Assembly: GCF_002368415.1 (NCBI RefSeq)
Contig: NZ_AP018290.1
Span: 4,043,614 to 4,107,613 of the forward strand
DNA from: Calothrix sp. NIES-4105
GTDB taxonomy: Bacteria; Cyanobacteriota; Cyanobacteriia; Cyanobacteriales; Nostocaceae
Reading direction: 5' to 3'
DNA length: 64,000 nucleotides
Part shown: positions 34,405-42,620 of the stretch, piece after piece
How the letters are laid out: every line of letters begins with the position of its first letter
Position numbering within the stretch: position 1 is the stretch's first letter
The notes under the pieces: generated by a model
Seen by the model: only the letters and a program-made list of their open reading frames with translations
Database searches by the model: none
Told to the model about the DNA's origin: nothing
Position numbers and translations under genes: made by a program

Positions 34405-34854
34405 TTAAAACGTATCATTAAAGCTATCCCCTAAAGCGTCAGTTAAAATTAATGGATTAAAATACTCACGAGTCAAAAGAATTTTGCCATCGAGAATATG
34501 AAATAGCGAGCAGTAACGATTGTTGTAGTACCCACCAGTTTTAATGGGAATTTCCCCAGTGTACTCAGCAATTACCCATTCAGGGTCTTCTAAAGTCTGA
34601 AGGTTAGAAATTGGAAACCGCATACTTAGATACATTTCAGGCAAATACTTGTAGTGGTTATACAAAGCGGCTTTACCGACGATACGAGGTGGCAAACCGT
34701 CGGGTGGAAACGGCATTTCCTGAATTCCCTCTTCTGCCCAAAGTTCAGCCCACGCTTCGATATCCATAACTTCCAAAAGCCGTAGAAACTCGCGCGCGAT
34801 CTGCTTATTTGTTTCACGCAATGTTGTGGATGTTGCTTGGTCAGTTGTATTCAT
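34405..34854 (-). CDS. SnoaL-like/PhzA-PhzB-like protein
   Basis: A 149-residue NTF2-like cone protein: ANKQIAREFL-type first helix (NKQIAREFLRLLEVMDIEAW), then LWAEEGIQEMPFPPDGLPPR, VIAEYTGEIPIKTGGYYNNR and ILLTREYFNP. The pattern is close to the PhzA/B group, which bind phenazine precursors. No leader is present, unlike its neighbour. It lies 103 bp after the start-side AraC gene and reads in the same direction. Confidence 0.75.
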   Translation of the reverse strand: MNTTDQATSTTLRETNKQIAREFLRLLEVMDIEAWAELWAEEGIQEMPFPPDGLPPRIVGKAALYNHYKYLPEMYLSMRFPISNLQTLEDPEWVIAEYTGEIPIKTGGYYNNRYCSLFHILDGKILLTREYFNPLILTDALGDSFNDTF

Positions 34855-34957
34855 TGCAATATTCCTTTAAGAAGTAGCTTTCCTTCAATGTAAAAACAAC
34901 TGCTGCACTCTTTCGCACGGTTTCTTGCGCTCATCGTCGGCATCTTGCTACTACTTT

Positions 34958-35911
34958 TTAAATCGTATTACGGTACGCGCTAGGAGGCATACCCACTAAT
35001 CGTTTAAACTGCACTGCCAGATGGCTCGGACTATTGTATCCTACTGCTAATGCAACATCTAAAACGCTGAAGTTTGTCTCCTTCAAAAGCCGCTTTGCTT
35101 CCTCAACTCGGAGACGAACGATGTATTGATTAGGACTTTCGCCAGTCGATTGCTTGAATAAGCGGCAAAAGTGAAAAGTACTCATTTCTGCCTGTTGAGC
35201 TAGGTCATCCAGGGACAAATCTGTATTCAAATAAGTTTGTATGTAATCCTTTACACGGCGCAAGCGATTTCCAGGCAGTCCCCCTTTATATTCTGGAATG
35301 TGATGGTTAATAACGCAGTGTTCACGCAGCAGATGTACAGCTAACATTTGAGTTGCGGCCTCTACATAAAGCTTGCTTCCCAAAGAATTATGCTCTAGTT
35401 CGCGTTTTAACATCAAGCAAATCTGCTCGATAAATGGATCGCACACCACCGATCTATCTAAAACCTCAATTTGTGAGGAGTCCAAGTCTACTGTTTCTTG
35501 CCCAATTTTAGTTAAATACTGAGCATCAAGGTGAATCTGGACGTTTTGAATAGGAGCATCAGACTGACTTACCCAGCGCATTTCATAGCTTTCTCCACCT
35601 CCTGGTGTTAAAAACAGTTGTCCAGGTTGCGATCTAATTGCTGTCCAGGCGCCGTTTTGAGCCTTTACCTCTACGTGCGTTGTCCCAGAAAGTTGCAACA
35701 CAAGGTGTGGATCGGGCGTAGCTGGCACAACCAGATGTTCAACCGTTTGTGGTTCCGTATAGGTTCGCACAATTAGGTTTTGCCACCCTACATTAACACT
35801 GGATAAAATAGGTCTTGATGAGACGTATTGCTCAAACGCTAACGTTGAAGTTTGCTGCGGGATTGATTGGCAATGAGCTTCGTCGATTGTCTCTTGGTTA
35901 TAGTTGGGCAT
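34958..35911 (-). CDS. AraC-family transcriptional regulator
   Basis: A 317-residue regulator with a cupin-like sensor part (HLVLQLSGTTHVEVKAQNG) and a C-terminal double helix-turn-helix (DLSLDDLAQQAEMSTFHFCR, QYIVRLRVEEAKRLL, DVALAVGYNSPSHLAVQFKR, GMPPSAYRN). Probably controls the SnoaL and aldo-keto reductase genes transcribed away from it downstream. Its upstream region contains a family A miniature element at 36024-36197, which may carry or disrupt its promoter. Confidence 0.88.
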   Translation of the reverse strand: MPNYNQETIDEAHCQSIPQQTSTLAFEQYVSSRPILSSVNVGWQNLIVRTYTEPQTVEHLVVPATPDPHLVLQLSGTTHVEVKAQNGAWTAIRSQPGQLFLTPGGGESYEMRWVSQSDAPIQNVQIHLDAQYLTKIGQETVDLDSSQIEVLDRSVVCDPFIEQICLMLKRELEHNSLGSKLYVEAATQMLAVHLLREHCVINHHIPEYKGGLPGNRLRRVKDYIQTYLNTDLSLDDLAQQAEMSTFHFCRLFKQSTGESPNQYIVRLRVEEAKRLLKETNFSVLDVALAVGYNSPSHLAVQFKRLVGMPPSAYRNTI

Positions 35912-36023
35912 CTATTGCACGACTTAAATTTGTTTTTGTAATAACGTATCTTGTTCACATGTTCATCTGTAGATGCAGAGGTTATTATAACTCATCAAAT
36001 CCCTCCCAACCCCCCTTGATAAG

Positions 36024-36197
36024 GCTGCGGTGTACACACATCTTTAATAAGCCCTTTCTTTCCCCCCTTTGTGTCCTTTGTGCCTACCCTGCGGGAAATC
36101 CTCCGGATTACGTGGTTCCCTAAAGAGATAAACCACAAAGAACACGAAGGACACAAAGAAAGAGAAGAAAGAGAAACTTGTGTGTACACGGTAGCCG
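36024..36197. mobile_element. 174-bp miniature element, family A relative
   Basis: The right end TGTGTGTACACGGTAGCC equals that of the 20285-20491 element; the left end GGCTGCGGTGTACACACA has two mismatches to it. Flanks carry TGATAAG at 36017-36023 and 36198-36204, and removal restores a CCCCC-loop-GGGGGG palindrome. The interior differs entirely from the 20-kb copy and includes a long imperfect inverted repeat around GTGTCCTTTGTG and CACAAAG tracts. It sits between the AraC gene and a convergent-side SnoaL gene; nothing else is seen in 35912-36288. Confidence 0.75.
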
Positions 36198-36288
36198 TGA
36201 TAAGGGGGGAGTAAGAATAATAGTGTGCATCTTCACATAAAAATGGTATTAGTCCTTTGTAAATAAGTTAGTTTCAGAATTGAACAAT

Positions 36289-36885
36289 TTATTTTCCTTG
36301 CTGTGCCGCAATTGTCATAATTTGCTGATTACCTTCTGCCCATTTGGCAGTCATTGTCATTTTGCGAACTTTCCAACTATCTGAGGTGCGCTCTAATTCG
36401 TGATGGTAAACGCCACCTAGTGTCCAAATAGGCGCCCCATGCTCATTGGGTAATAGATGATGTGCCTGAAAGTGAGAGATACAAGTCGCGGTGTTGCCAT
36501 TGAGCATGACTGCGTGATTTGAGATCATATGCTGTGTAGCTTTAAGCGGGCTAAGATTCTTGCGCCATGACTCTACCAAATCTTTAGCTGCGAGCGTTGC
36601 TGGCTGTCCTCCAACTAACGATGTATAATCAACATTTACTCGCTCAGTAAAGCAGTTTTGACAAGCTTGCCAATCGCGTAAATCAGCCATTAAACCGATG
36701 CGATTCACTGTATCGATAATTTCGAGGCGGTCAAGAATTTGCTGTAATACCTTATTATCCATATTAATTTGATGTTGAGAAGTATTTTGTGTAGAACCTA
36801 AACTCATTATGAGTGCAGCTAAACTAATGCCACTACCAAGCATTATTTGACGACGGGAAAAGTTGTTCATCTTTTTGGCAATCAA
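36289..36885 (-). CDS. SnoaL/NTF2-like protein with a twin-arginine leader
   Basis: The 198-residue protein begins NNFSRRQIMLGSGISLAALI, a good twin-arginine (Tat) leader. A SnoaL_4-like domain follows (LEIIDTVNRIGLMADLRDWQ, FTERVNVDYTSLVGG, HMISNHAVMLNGNTAT, GGVYHHELERTSDSWKVRKM). These domains resemble ring-hydroxylating dioxygenase small subunits and ketosteroid isomerases. The stop codon of the preceding SDR gene is one base from its start, so the two are one transcription unit. Confidence 0.78.
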   Translation of the reverse strand: MIAKKMNNFSRRQIMLGSGISLAALIMSLGSTQNTSQHQINMDNKVLQQILDRLEIIDTVNRIGLMADLRDWQACQNCFTERVNVDYTSLVGGQPATLAAKDLVESWRKNLSPLKATQHMISNHAVMLNGNTATCISHFQAHHLLPNEHGAPIWTLGGVYHHELERTSDSWKVRKMTMTAKWAEGNQQIMTIAAQQGK

Positions 36886-36886
36886 A

Positions 36887-37813
36887 TTATCTAGCTAGTT
36901 GTCCGCCTGTGACATCTAAATCCATTCCCGTTACAGAACTTGCATCATCTGATGCCAGAAACATTACTGCTTTTGCCATTTCCAAGGGTGCCATGACACG
37001 CTTCGTAACAAACCCCTTAGCTGCTTGCTCGTAGGTAACTTTTTGAAACGCGAATGATTCGCGCAATTGCGGTGTATCAACAGCAAGGGGGGAAATTGAA
37101 TTGATCCGAATGTTATAATCTGCGTTTTCGAGGGCTGCTGCTTTTGTAAGTCCAATAATACCATGTTTACTAGCACAGTAATGTCCTGTTGTATTAAATC
37201 CGACGTGTCCAGCAACCGATGCCATATTAATAATGACCCCGCTTTTTTGGCGCCGCATCTGCGGAATTTCATACTTCATAGCAAGAAACTCGCCAACTGT
37301 GTTGGTGTGCAGAATATCGAGAAAATTGTCCAGTGGAATATTTTGAATTTCAGCAGGGGTCATGAAAATGCCTGCATTGTTGAATGCAATATCAATGCGA
37401 CCATATTTCTGAATACAAGTATCAATAAATGATTTAACGTCTTGTTCTTTGCGGACATCGACTTTTTGATAAGTTGCTTTCCCACCTTGTGCTATAATGT
37501 CTTGAGCAATTTTTGTGCCCAAGTTTTCGCGACGACCGCAGAAATGAACGATGGCGCCTTCACGGGCAAAAGCGCGCGCCGTAGCTTCTCCGATCCCCGA
37601 TGTCGCTCCGGTAATTAATACCACTTTTCCAGCAAATTGATTATTGGAATGCGTTGTCTCACGAGGCACGGTCGATTTTTGAGCGTTTGCCTGAACTTGG
37701 TTTAGAGCGGTTGTTCCTGCTACAATACCGCTACCAATAATCAGTCGGCGCCGAGTTACACGATTTGAGCGCATTGGCTGCTTCACGTTTGTGTTGTCAA
37801 AACTATCTGTCAT
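36887..37813 (-). CDS. SDR oxidoreductase with a Tat-like leader
   Basis: The 308-residue protein begins with VTRRRLIIGSGIVAGTTALN, a twin-arginine leader ending near QANAQ. A complete classical SDR follows: VVLITGATSGIGEATARAF (about 66-84), NNAGIF, and SVAGHVGFNTTGHYCASKHG with the catalytic YxxxK, then a C-terminal SSVTGMDLDVTGGQLAR. Export of an NAD(P)-dependent enzyme is unusual; Tat would allow it to leave folded with cofactor. The SnoaL-like Tat protein downstream is its likely partner. Confidence 0.82.
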   Translation of the reverse strand: MTDSFDNTNVKQPMRSNRVTRRRLIIGSGIVAGTTALNQVQANAQKSTVPRETTHSNNQFAGKVVLITGATSGIGEATARAFAREGAIVHFCGRRENLGTKIAQDIIAQGGKATYQKVDVRKEQDVKSFIDTCIQKYGRIDIAFNNAGIFMTPAEIQNIPLDNFLDILHTNTVGEFLAMKYEIPQMRRQKSGVIINMASVAGHVGFNTTGHYCASKHGIIGLTKAAALENADYNIRINSISPLAVDTPQLRESFAFQKVTYEQAAKGFVTKRVMAPLEMAKAVMFLASDDASSVTGMDLDVTGGQLAR

Positions 37814-37886
37814 AGCTCCCGCAAAAATAAACGCAAACTGTATCTAATCGGATTGTGCAGCACTCACTTTTGCCGAATCTAGGAAA

Positions 37887-38723
37887 TTATTGTCCTTTTT
37901 GATATTGCCCTGGCGTTACACCGACCAACCGCTTAAAATTCGAGCCAAAATGACTTTGATCGTAAAATCCTGTTTCAAAGGCAACCTCTGAAATTGCTCT
38001 CCCTTGCATTAGTAAGCGTTTAGCGCGATCTATCCGAACTTGAATTTGATAAGCGTGCGGTGTCATTCCTGTGGCTTTACGAAAAGCTCGACACAAATAA
38101 AAAGAACTTAGCCCAGCTAAAGAAGCCAATTCTTGTAGCGATACATTTGTTGTATACTCTTCATGCAAGAAAGCACAAACACGTTGAATAGCTGATTTTG
38201 CTTTCTTTAGCTGTATTGGTGGGCATTGGTGTGCATGATGCTCAATCAATCGAGTCAGTAACAACACAAGCAGCGAATCTTGTTGCAGTTTTGAAACGGG
38301 AGTTTCTAAACATTCATGCAGATGCAAAAACAGATTTACAAGGGTTTGGTCTACAGCATAAGTAGTTTGAAAAAAAGGTAAGCTTGTCGAGCGTGCCAGT
38401 TCCGTCGCTACCGTTTGCATCAGTACTGAACTGGCATACATCATCAAGAAAGTAGCAGGCGATTCAAGATAGCGTCGCTCGCTCGGTGCATGAACTTCGC
38501 CGGATTGTAAAATGCTTAAACTGCCCGTTGGAATGTAATGAAGTTCCCCCCGGTAATTATATTCGCCTTGACAGTCAAAACTAAGACCAAACTGATACTC
38601 ATCATGCGAATGTTTTGAAAGTGGTTCTACAAACCCTGACGAATATCGATACCGCTCTATAACCACTCCATTCAACTCCCACAAGCGTAGCTCGATTGAG
38701 GCTGGCGTTTTGCTGTCAGACAT
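37887..38723 (-). CDS. AraC-family transcriptional regulator
   Basis: A 278-residue AraC regulator: an N-terminal cupin-like sensor (PLSKHSHDEYQFGLSFDCQG, GSLSILQSGEVHAPSERRY) and a C-terminal DNA-binding domain (VSLQELASLAGLSSFYLCRA, RIDRAKRLLMQGRAIS, GFYDQSHFGSNFKRLVG). It lies 73 bp upstream of the Tat-SDR gene on the same strand and probably governs it. Confidence 0.88.
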   Translation of the reverse strand: MSDSKTPASIELRLWELNGVVIERYRYSSGFVEPLSKHSHDEYQFGLSFDCQGEYNYRGELHYIPTGSLSILQSGEVHAPSERRYLESPATFLMMYASSVLMQTVATELARSTSLPFFQTTYAVDQTLVNLFLHLHECLETPVSKLQQDSLLVLLLTRLIEHHAHQCPPIQLKKAKSAIQRVCAFLHEEYTTNVSLQELASLAGLSSFYLCRAFRKATGMTPHAYQIQVRIDRAKRLLMQGRAISEVAFETGFYDQSHFGSNFKRLVGVTPGQYQKGQ

Positions 38724-39018
38724 GGTGTAAAATTTTACTATCGAAACTCAAAGCTGCACTGCCAATCGCTCTAGTTTGAGAAGCACGATTATAGCAGCAT
38801 CATTATTTCAACAGTTCGTAAAAAAATATTTCATCTGGCTAAAGAAGCATAATTGGCTGATTGAGGTTGTTTCAAGCGGTGTATTTTGCATTTGCACCTG
38901 TGGCAACATCAAGTGTGATGCCAGTAAGATATTTTGCTTGCGGTAAATTGTGGGCGACTTATATCTTAATAATTCTTTCTTTGTGTCCTTTGTGACGAGC
39001 GTGTCAAAAATATTAAAA

Positions 39019-39567
39019 TCAGTCTCGGTGCAAAAGTTGATCTGGAAGTTGCTGTAACACCCTTTCAAACGGCGCCGTACTATCGAGTCCGCGCGTTAAA
39101 ACTAAGGCGCCTTGAATTTGCATGATAGCATCTTCTGCTCTTTGACGTGCCTGCGTTTCAGACAACCCTGCCTCTTGTAATACCTGCGCCAAACTATCAA
39201 TCCAAGCATTTAGTGCCTGACTTAGCTGCTTGTGAAATAAATCATCCGACTCACCAAGGCTAAACACCGCCAATAAACATGCATCTTGCCCACAGTTGTA
39301 AAACTGCTTAAGGCTAGAGTTCATTGCTTGAATACGTTCTAGTGGTTCACCCCCAAGCCGCAGAGGATTGAGAACTGTTTCGTTAAACCACTGGTTTACA
39401 TACTCTAACACCGCCTCTGCCATTCCCTGTTTTCCATTTGGAAAGTGATGGTAAAGGCTTGCCCTACCTAACCCCGTTGCTTTTGAGATGCGAGACAAAG
39501 TAGCCCCTTCGTAGCCATACTGACGAAACACGTTAACCAATCGCCGAGACGCTTCAATCTTATCCAT
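39019..39567 (-). CDS. TetR-family repressor
   Basis: A 182-residue TetR protein: helix-turn-helix in YGYEGATLSRISKATGLGRA and SLYHHFPNGKQGMAEA (about 17-52), and a ligand-binding C-terminal half close to the YcdC/TetR_C type. Two near-identical 16-bp palindromes lie 41-85 bp upstream of its start and a third before the divergent dsrE gene. It most likely represses itself and the DsrE-PNPOx-hydrolase operon. Confidence 0.88.
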   Translation of the reverse strand: MDKIEASRRLVNVFRQYGYEGATLSRISKATGLGRASLYHHFPNGKQGMAEAVLEYVNQWFNETVLNPLRLGGEPLERIQAMNSSLKQFYNCGQDACLLAVFSLGESDDLFHKQLSQALNAWIDSLAQVLQEAGLSETQARQRAEDAIMQIQGALVLTRGLDSTAPFERVLQQLPDQLLHRD

Positions 39568-39607
39568 AAATCCATGAAATATTTTTTTATTTAACCTATT
39601 GACATTG

Positions 39608-39651
39608 TATCAAACGTTCGGTACATTATTTTCTATACCGAATGTTTGGTA
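39608..39651. promoter_or_regulatory. Two TetR operator candidates
   Basis: TATCAAACGTTCGGTA at 39608-39623 and TACCGAATGTTTGGTA at 39636-39651 are each near-palindromes and are reverse-complement-like variants of one another, matching a consensus TACCRAAYGTTTGGTA. They lie just upstream of the tetR start. Confidence 0.7.
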
Positions 39652-39665
39652 CAGTCAATCAAAAC

Positions 39666-39695
39666 TGTAGAGACGTTACATGTAACGTCTCTACA
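39666..39695. repeat. Perfect 30-bp palindrome
   Basis: TGTAGAGACGTTACA is followed at once by its exact reverse complement. It belongs to the GTAGAGACG...CGTCTCTAC class of intergenic palindromes in filamentous cyanobacteria, and shares its arms with the start of the tandem repeat in the FUSC gene. It lies between the tetR-side and dsrE-side operator boxes. Confidence 0.85.
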
Positions 39696-39784
39696 TTACG
39701 GGCAACGGACTAGACATGATGTAAGTCATTTTTAGGATTTGTTTATTTGCCAACTGGCCAAGGTTGTATTGTAATCAATCATTG

Positions 39785-39800
39785 TACCGAACGTTCTGTA
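39785..39800. promoter_or_regulatory. Third TetR operator candidate, at the dsrE promoter
   Basis: TACCGAACGTTCTGTA matches the two boxes near tetR with two or three changes. It lies 31 bp before the dsrE start codon, so bound repressor would block transcription there. AAGGAG precedes the start codon. Confidence 0.65.
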
Positions 39801-39830
39801 AAGTTTATTTTCAATAAGGAGAATTAAGAG

Positions 39831-40205
39831 ATGAGAACTGCGATTGTAATTCTTTCAGACCCAAAATCAGGCACAGAAGAAGCGTTGGGGCGCCTGTTTA
39901 ATGCACTAGCTTCTGCCTACGAGTTTAAACAAAATGGTGATGATGTTACGCTGTTATTTCAAGGCGCCGGTACTCGTTGGATTGGAGAGGTAAGTAAAGT
40001 AGAGCATCCAGCGCATGATTTATTTGAGGCAATTAAAGACACAGTTGCAGGTGTATCTTGTGGTTGTGCGGATGTTTTCGGCGCCACCGATTCGGCAATC
40101 AAGTCTGGTTTTGACCTGATTAAAGATAATGCTGTACCAGGTACAACAGGTCTGCCCAGTCTGCGGAATTTAATTGCAGATGGTTATCACGTTCTTACGT
40201 TTTAG
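39831..40205 (+). CDS. DsrE-family protein
   Basis: A 124-residue DsrE/YrkE-like protein: TAIVILSDPKSGTEEALGRL, FKQNGDDVTLLFQGAGTRW, VAGVSCGCADVFGATDSAI. The Cys pair in SCGCA is where DsrE/TusD proteins hold a reactive sulfur, so a thiol or persulfide role is possible but unproven. First gene of an operon under the TetR-type repressor, followed by a PNPOx-like gene and an alpha/beta hydrolase. Confidence 0.8.
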   Translation: MRTAIVILSDPKSGTEEALGRLFNALASAYEFKQNGDDVTLLFQGAGTRWIGEVSKVEHPAHDLFEAIKDTVAGVSCGCADVFGATDSAIKSGFDLIKDNAVPGTTGLPSLRNLIADGYHVLTF

Positions 40206-40296
40206 TAAGGGTGGGTTCACCTAGATTTTGAATTCACCTTCACAATATCTATAAACCCGCCCCTACCCTAATCCAAATCCAACGGAGGCAATATCT

Positions 40297-41220
40297 ATGT
40301 TAATTGCTAACCCTTTTCATGATGGTGAACGACTGGTGCAACAGCGCTTTGGTGAATCGGAAATTGCCGAACGCAACGGACGTATAATTGCTGACACAAT
40401 TATAGAAGGCACCCTGAAGTTTATCGAACAGCAACCGATGGTGGTATTGGGCAGTGTGGATGATGAGCAAAACGTTTGGGCTTCGGTTATGTTTGGTTCC
40501 CCAGGCTTTATGACCGCAGTAAATCAACGCACGGTTGAGTTTGACCTGAGCATTGCTGTCCCTAATTGGCAAGACCCTTTTTGGACAAATATTGAGCGTA
40601 ATTCGCAAATTGGCATATTGGTGATTGAACTTGCAACTCGGCGCCGTCTTCGCATCAATGGAAAAGTAACTCGCCCATCAAAAGAACGATTATATGTGGA
40701 TGTTGCCGAATCATATCCAAATTGCCCGAAGTTTATAACTCGGCGCCATATAACTCGAAATCAAGGAAGTGTGAGCAGCTTGGAAGAATCAAAAACTGGA
40801 CGAACGTTGGAACCTCAACAGCAGGCATTTATTACTAATGCTGACATGTTTTTTGTTGCCAGCGCGCATCTAAATCGTGGTGTTGATGCATCGCATCGAG
40901 GTGGTAATCCTGGTTTTATCCGAGTTTTGGATGATAGCACTCTAAGAATTCCCGATTATACGGGCAACAGTATGTTTAATACTTTGGGGAACTTTGTCGA
41001 AAATCCCCGCGCGGGTTTAGTTTTTTTGGATTTTGATCGCGGTCGAACTTTGCAATTAATCGGGCGCCCGGAAATTTTGTGGAAGTTAGATGACTCAACG
41101 CATGAAACGGGTGGTACTCAACGTTACTGGAATTTAACAGTCGAAAAGTGGTTAGAAACAAGTTTACCAAAGTCGTTTGAATGGGAATTGCTTGATTACT
41201 CGCCCTACAACCCATCTTAA
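40297..41220 (+). CDS. Pyridoxamine 5'-phosphate oxidase-family flavin protein
   Basis: A 307-residue protein with a split-barrel flavin-binding fold: MVVLGSVDDEQNVWASVMFG, IGILVIELATRRRLRINGKV, and a repeat-like second half (FNTLGNFVENPRAGLVFLDF, GRTLQLIGRPEI). Such proteins reduce or oxidise small molecules with FMN or F420; this longer group is often annotated as a general PNPOx-like flavin-nucleotide-binding protein. It lies 92 bp after dsrE, with GGAGG before its start. Confidence 0.78.
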   Translation: MLIANPFHDGERLVQQRFGESEIAERNGRIIADTIIEGTLKFIEQQPMVVLGSVDDEQNVWASVMFGSPGFMTAVNQRTVEFDLSIAVPNWQDPFWTNIERNSQIGILVIELATRRRLRINGKVTRPSKERLYVDVAESYPNCPKFITRRHITRNQGSVSSLEESKTGRTLEPQQQAFITNADMFFVASAHLNRGVDASHRGGNPGFIRVLDDSTLRIPDYTGNSMFNTLGNFVENPRAGLVFLDFDRGRTLQLIGRPEILWKLDDSTHETGGTQRYWNLTVEKWLETSLPKSFEWELLDYSPYNPS

Positions 41221-41228
41221 GAACCATC

Positions 41229-41310
41229 TTGTAGGGTGGGCGTCCCGCCCGCCTTGAATATCGGACGTAAGGGGACTTACATCCCACAAGAAATTTTGGG
41301 TATTTATTTA
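41229..41310. repeat. Short intergenic repeat with GTAGGGTGGGC start
   Basis: CTTGTAGGGTGGGC opens the stretch and CCCACAAGAAATTT closes it, matching the ends of the repeat at 32445-32640 but with a shorter interior. Non-coding. Confidence 0.5.
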
Positions 41311-41341
41311 ATTGGAAGTTTCTTAAAGGAGTCATTGAGTT

Positions 41342-42226
41342 ATGTCTACATATCGCACAGTTAAAATTGATGGTCTTGATATTTCCTATCGTGAAGCTGG
41401 TTCACCTTTATCGCCAACAATCCTTTTGCTTCATGGTTTCCCAACTTCATCGCATATGTTTCGCAATTTAATACCAGCTTTGGCAGACCAATTTCATTTG
41501 GTTGCACCTGACTACCCTGGTTTTGGGAATAGTTCGATGCCAACGGTTGAAGAGTTTGAATATACGTTTGATAATTTAGCTTCTGTGATGGAGAAATTTA
41601 TTGAAGCTAAGGGATTGAAGAAATATAGTTTGTATGTGATGGATTATGGGGCGCCTATTGGATACCGAATTGCAGCTAAACATCCTGAAAAAGTTGAAGC
41701 CCTAATCGTTCAAAATGGGAACGCTTACGAAGAAGGATTGCGTGAGTTTTGGGAACCTCTTAAAGCTTATTGGCAAAACCGCACATCTGAAAATGCAGAC
41801 AAGTTGAGACAATTTCTAACCTTAGATGCAACCAAGTGGCAATATACTCACGGCGTTCGCAATATTGAAGCTATTAGCCCTGACAATTGGAATATCGACC
41901 AAGCATTACTTGATAGACCTGGTAATAGCGACATTCAATTAGCTTTATTTTATAGTTACGCTTCTAATCTACCATTATATCCCCAATGGCAAGAGTATTT
42001 CCGCAAATATCAACCGCCCACACTAGTGGTTTGGGGCAAAAATGACTACATCTTTCCTGCCGATGGCGCCTATCCCTACAAGCGTGATTTGAAGGACATC
42101 GAATTTCATTTGCTTAATACAGGGCATTTTGCTCTAGAAGAAGATGGTGACATTATTAGTCAGCTAATCACCAACTTCATTAATGCTCATGTGAGTAAGC
42201 ATAGCCAGAAATATTTACGTTCTTAA
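41342..42226 (+). CDS. Alpha/beta hydrolase, haloalkane dehalogenase/epoxide hydrolase-like
   Basis: A 294-residue hydrolase: oxyanion-hole region [30 protein letters not shown], nucleophile elbow [15 protein letters not shown] with Asp (about residue 100), and the late His in [13 protein letters not shown]. An Asp nucleophile points to dehalogenase or epoxide hydrolase chemistry rather than ester hydrolysis. It ends the TetR-controlled operon, after a repeat-containing 121-bp gap. Confidence 0.85.
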   Translation: MSTYRTVKIDGLDISYREAGSPLSPTILLLHGFPTSSHMFRNLIPALADQFHLVAPDYPGFGNSSMPTVEEFEYTFDNLASVMEKFIEAKGLKKYSLYVMDYGAPIGYRIAAKHPEKVEALIVQNGNAYEEGLREFWEPLKAYWQNRTSENADKLRQFLTLDATKWQYTHGVRNIEAISPDNWNIDQALLDRPGNSDIQLALFYSYASNLPLYPQWQEYFRKYQPPTLVVWGKNDYIFPADGAYPYKRDLKDIEFHLLNTGHFALEEDGDIISQLITNFINAHVSKHSQKYLRS

Positions 42227-42237
42227 TAGGAACAAAG

Positions 42238-42494
42238 ATGAAGATTGTATTTCGAGCTTGTACTAAATCAGATTTGCCGACTGTGCAGCAGTTTGTACTC
42301 GCGCTGTACTCAGAAAGTATGGTGTCTAAGAATATGGTACAGCGAAGTTTAGTTGGCTTACCAAAGAATATGAGGACAAATCGACCGTCTTCGGGCTTCA
42401 AACCACCCCTGCGAATGTCCGTGCCGCCGCATTATATCAACGCTTGGGATTTGTGCAGTCTCAAAACAATTATTTCTTCAAATTTGTACGGTAA
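42238..42494 (+). pseudogene. GNAT acetyltransferase, internally deleted
   Basis: The start KIVFRACTKSDLPTVQQFVL is the N-terminus of a GNAT acetyltransferase. From about 42410, in another frame, comes the family C-terminus ANVRAAALYQRLGFVQSQNN ending at a TAA at 42492. The acetyl-CoA-binding middle is missing. A deletion plus frameshift has destroyed the gene. Confidence 0.65.
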
Positions 42495-42620
42495 AACGGC
42501 GCTGGCTCCTCTGTGTCTCTGTGTCTCTGTGGTAATTAAGCATTTTATTTTACCTACTTAGGCGCAGAGCAATAGCTTCGCTAATTTTCGTAGAGACAGG
42601 GTTTATGTATGGTCAGATTG

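Noticed and set aside
38808-39068. 86-codon minus-strand frame upstream of the TetR stop
   Set aside because: It overlaps the end of tetR and a GTGTCCTTTGTG-type non-coding repeat; the product has no protein-like pattern.
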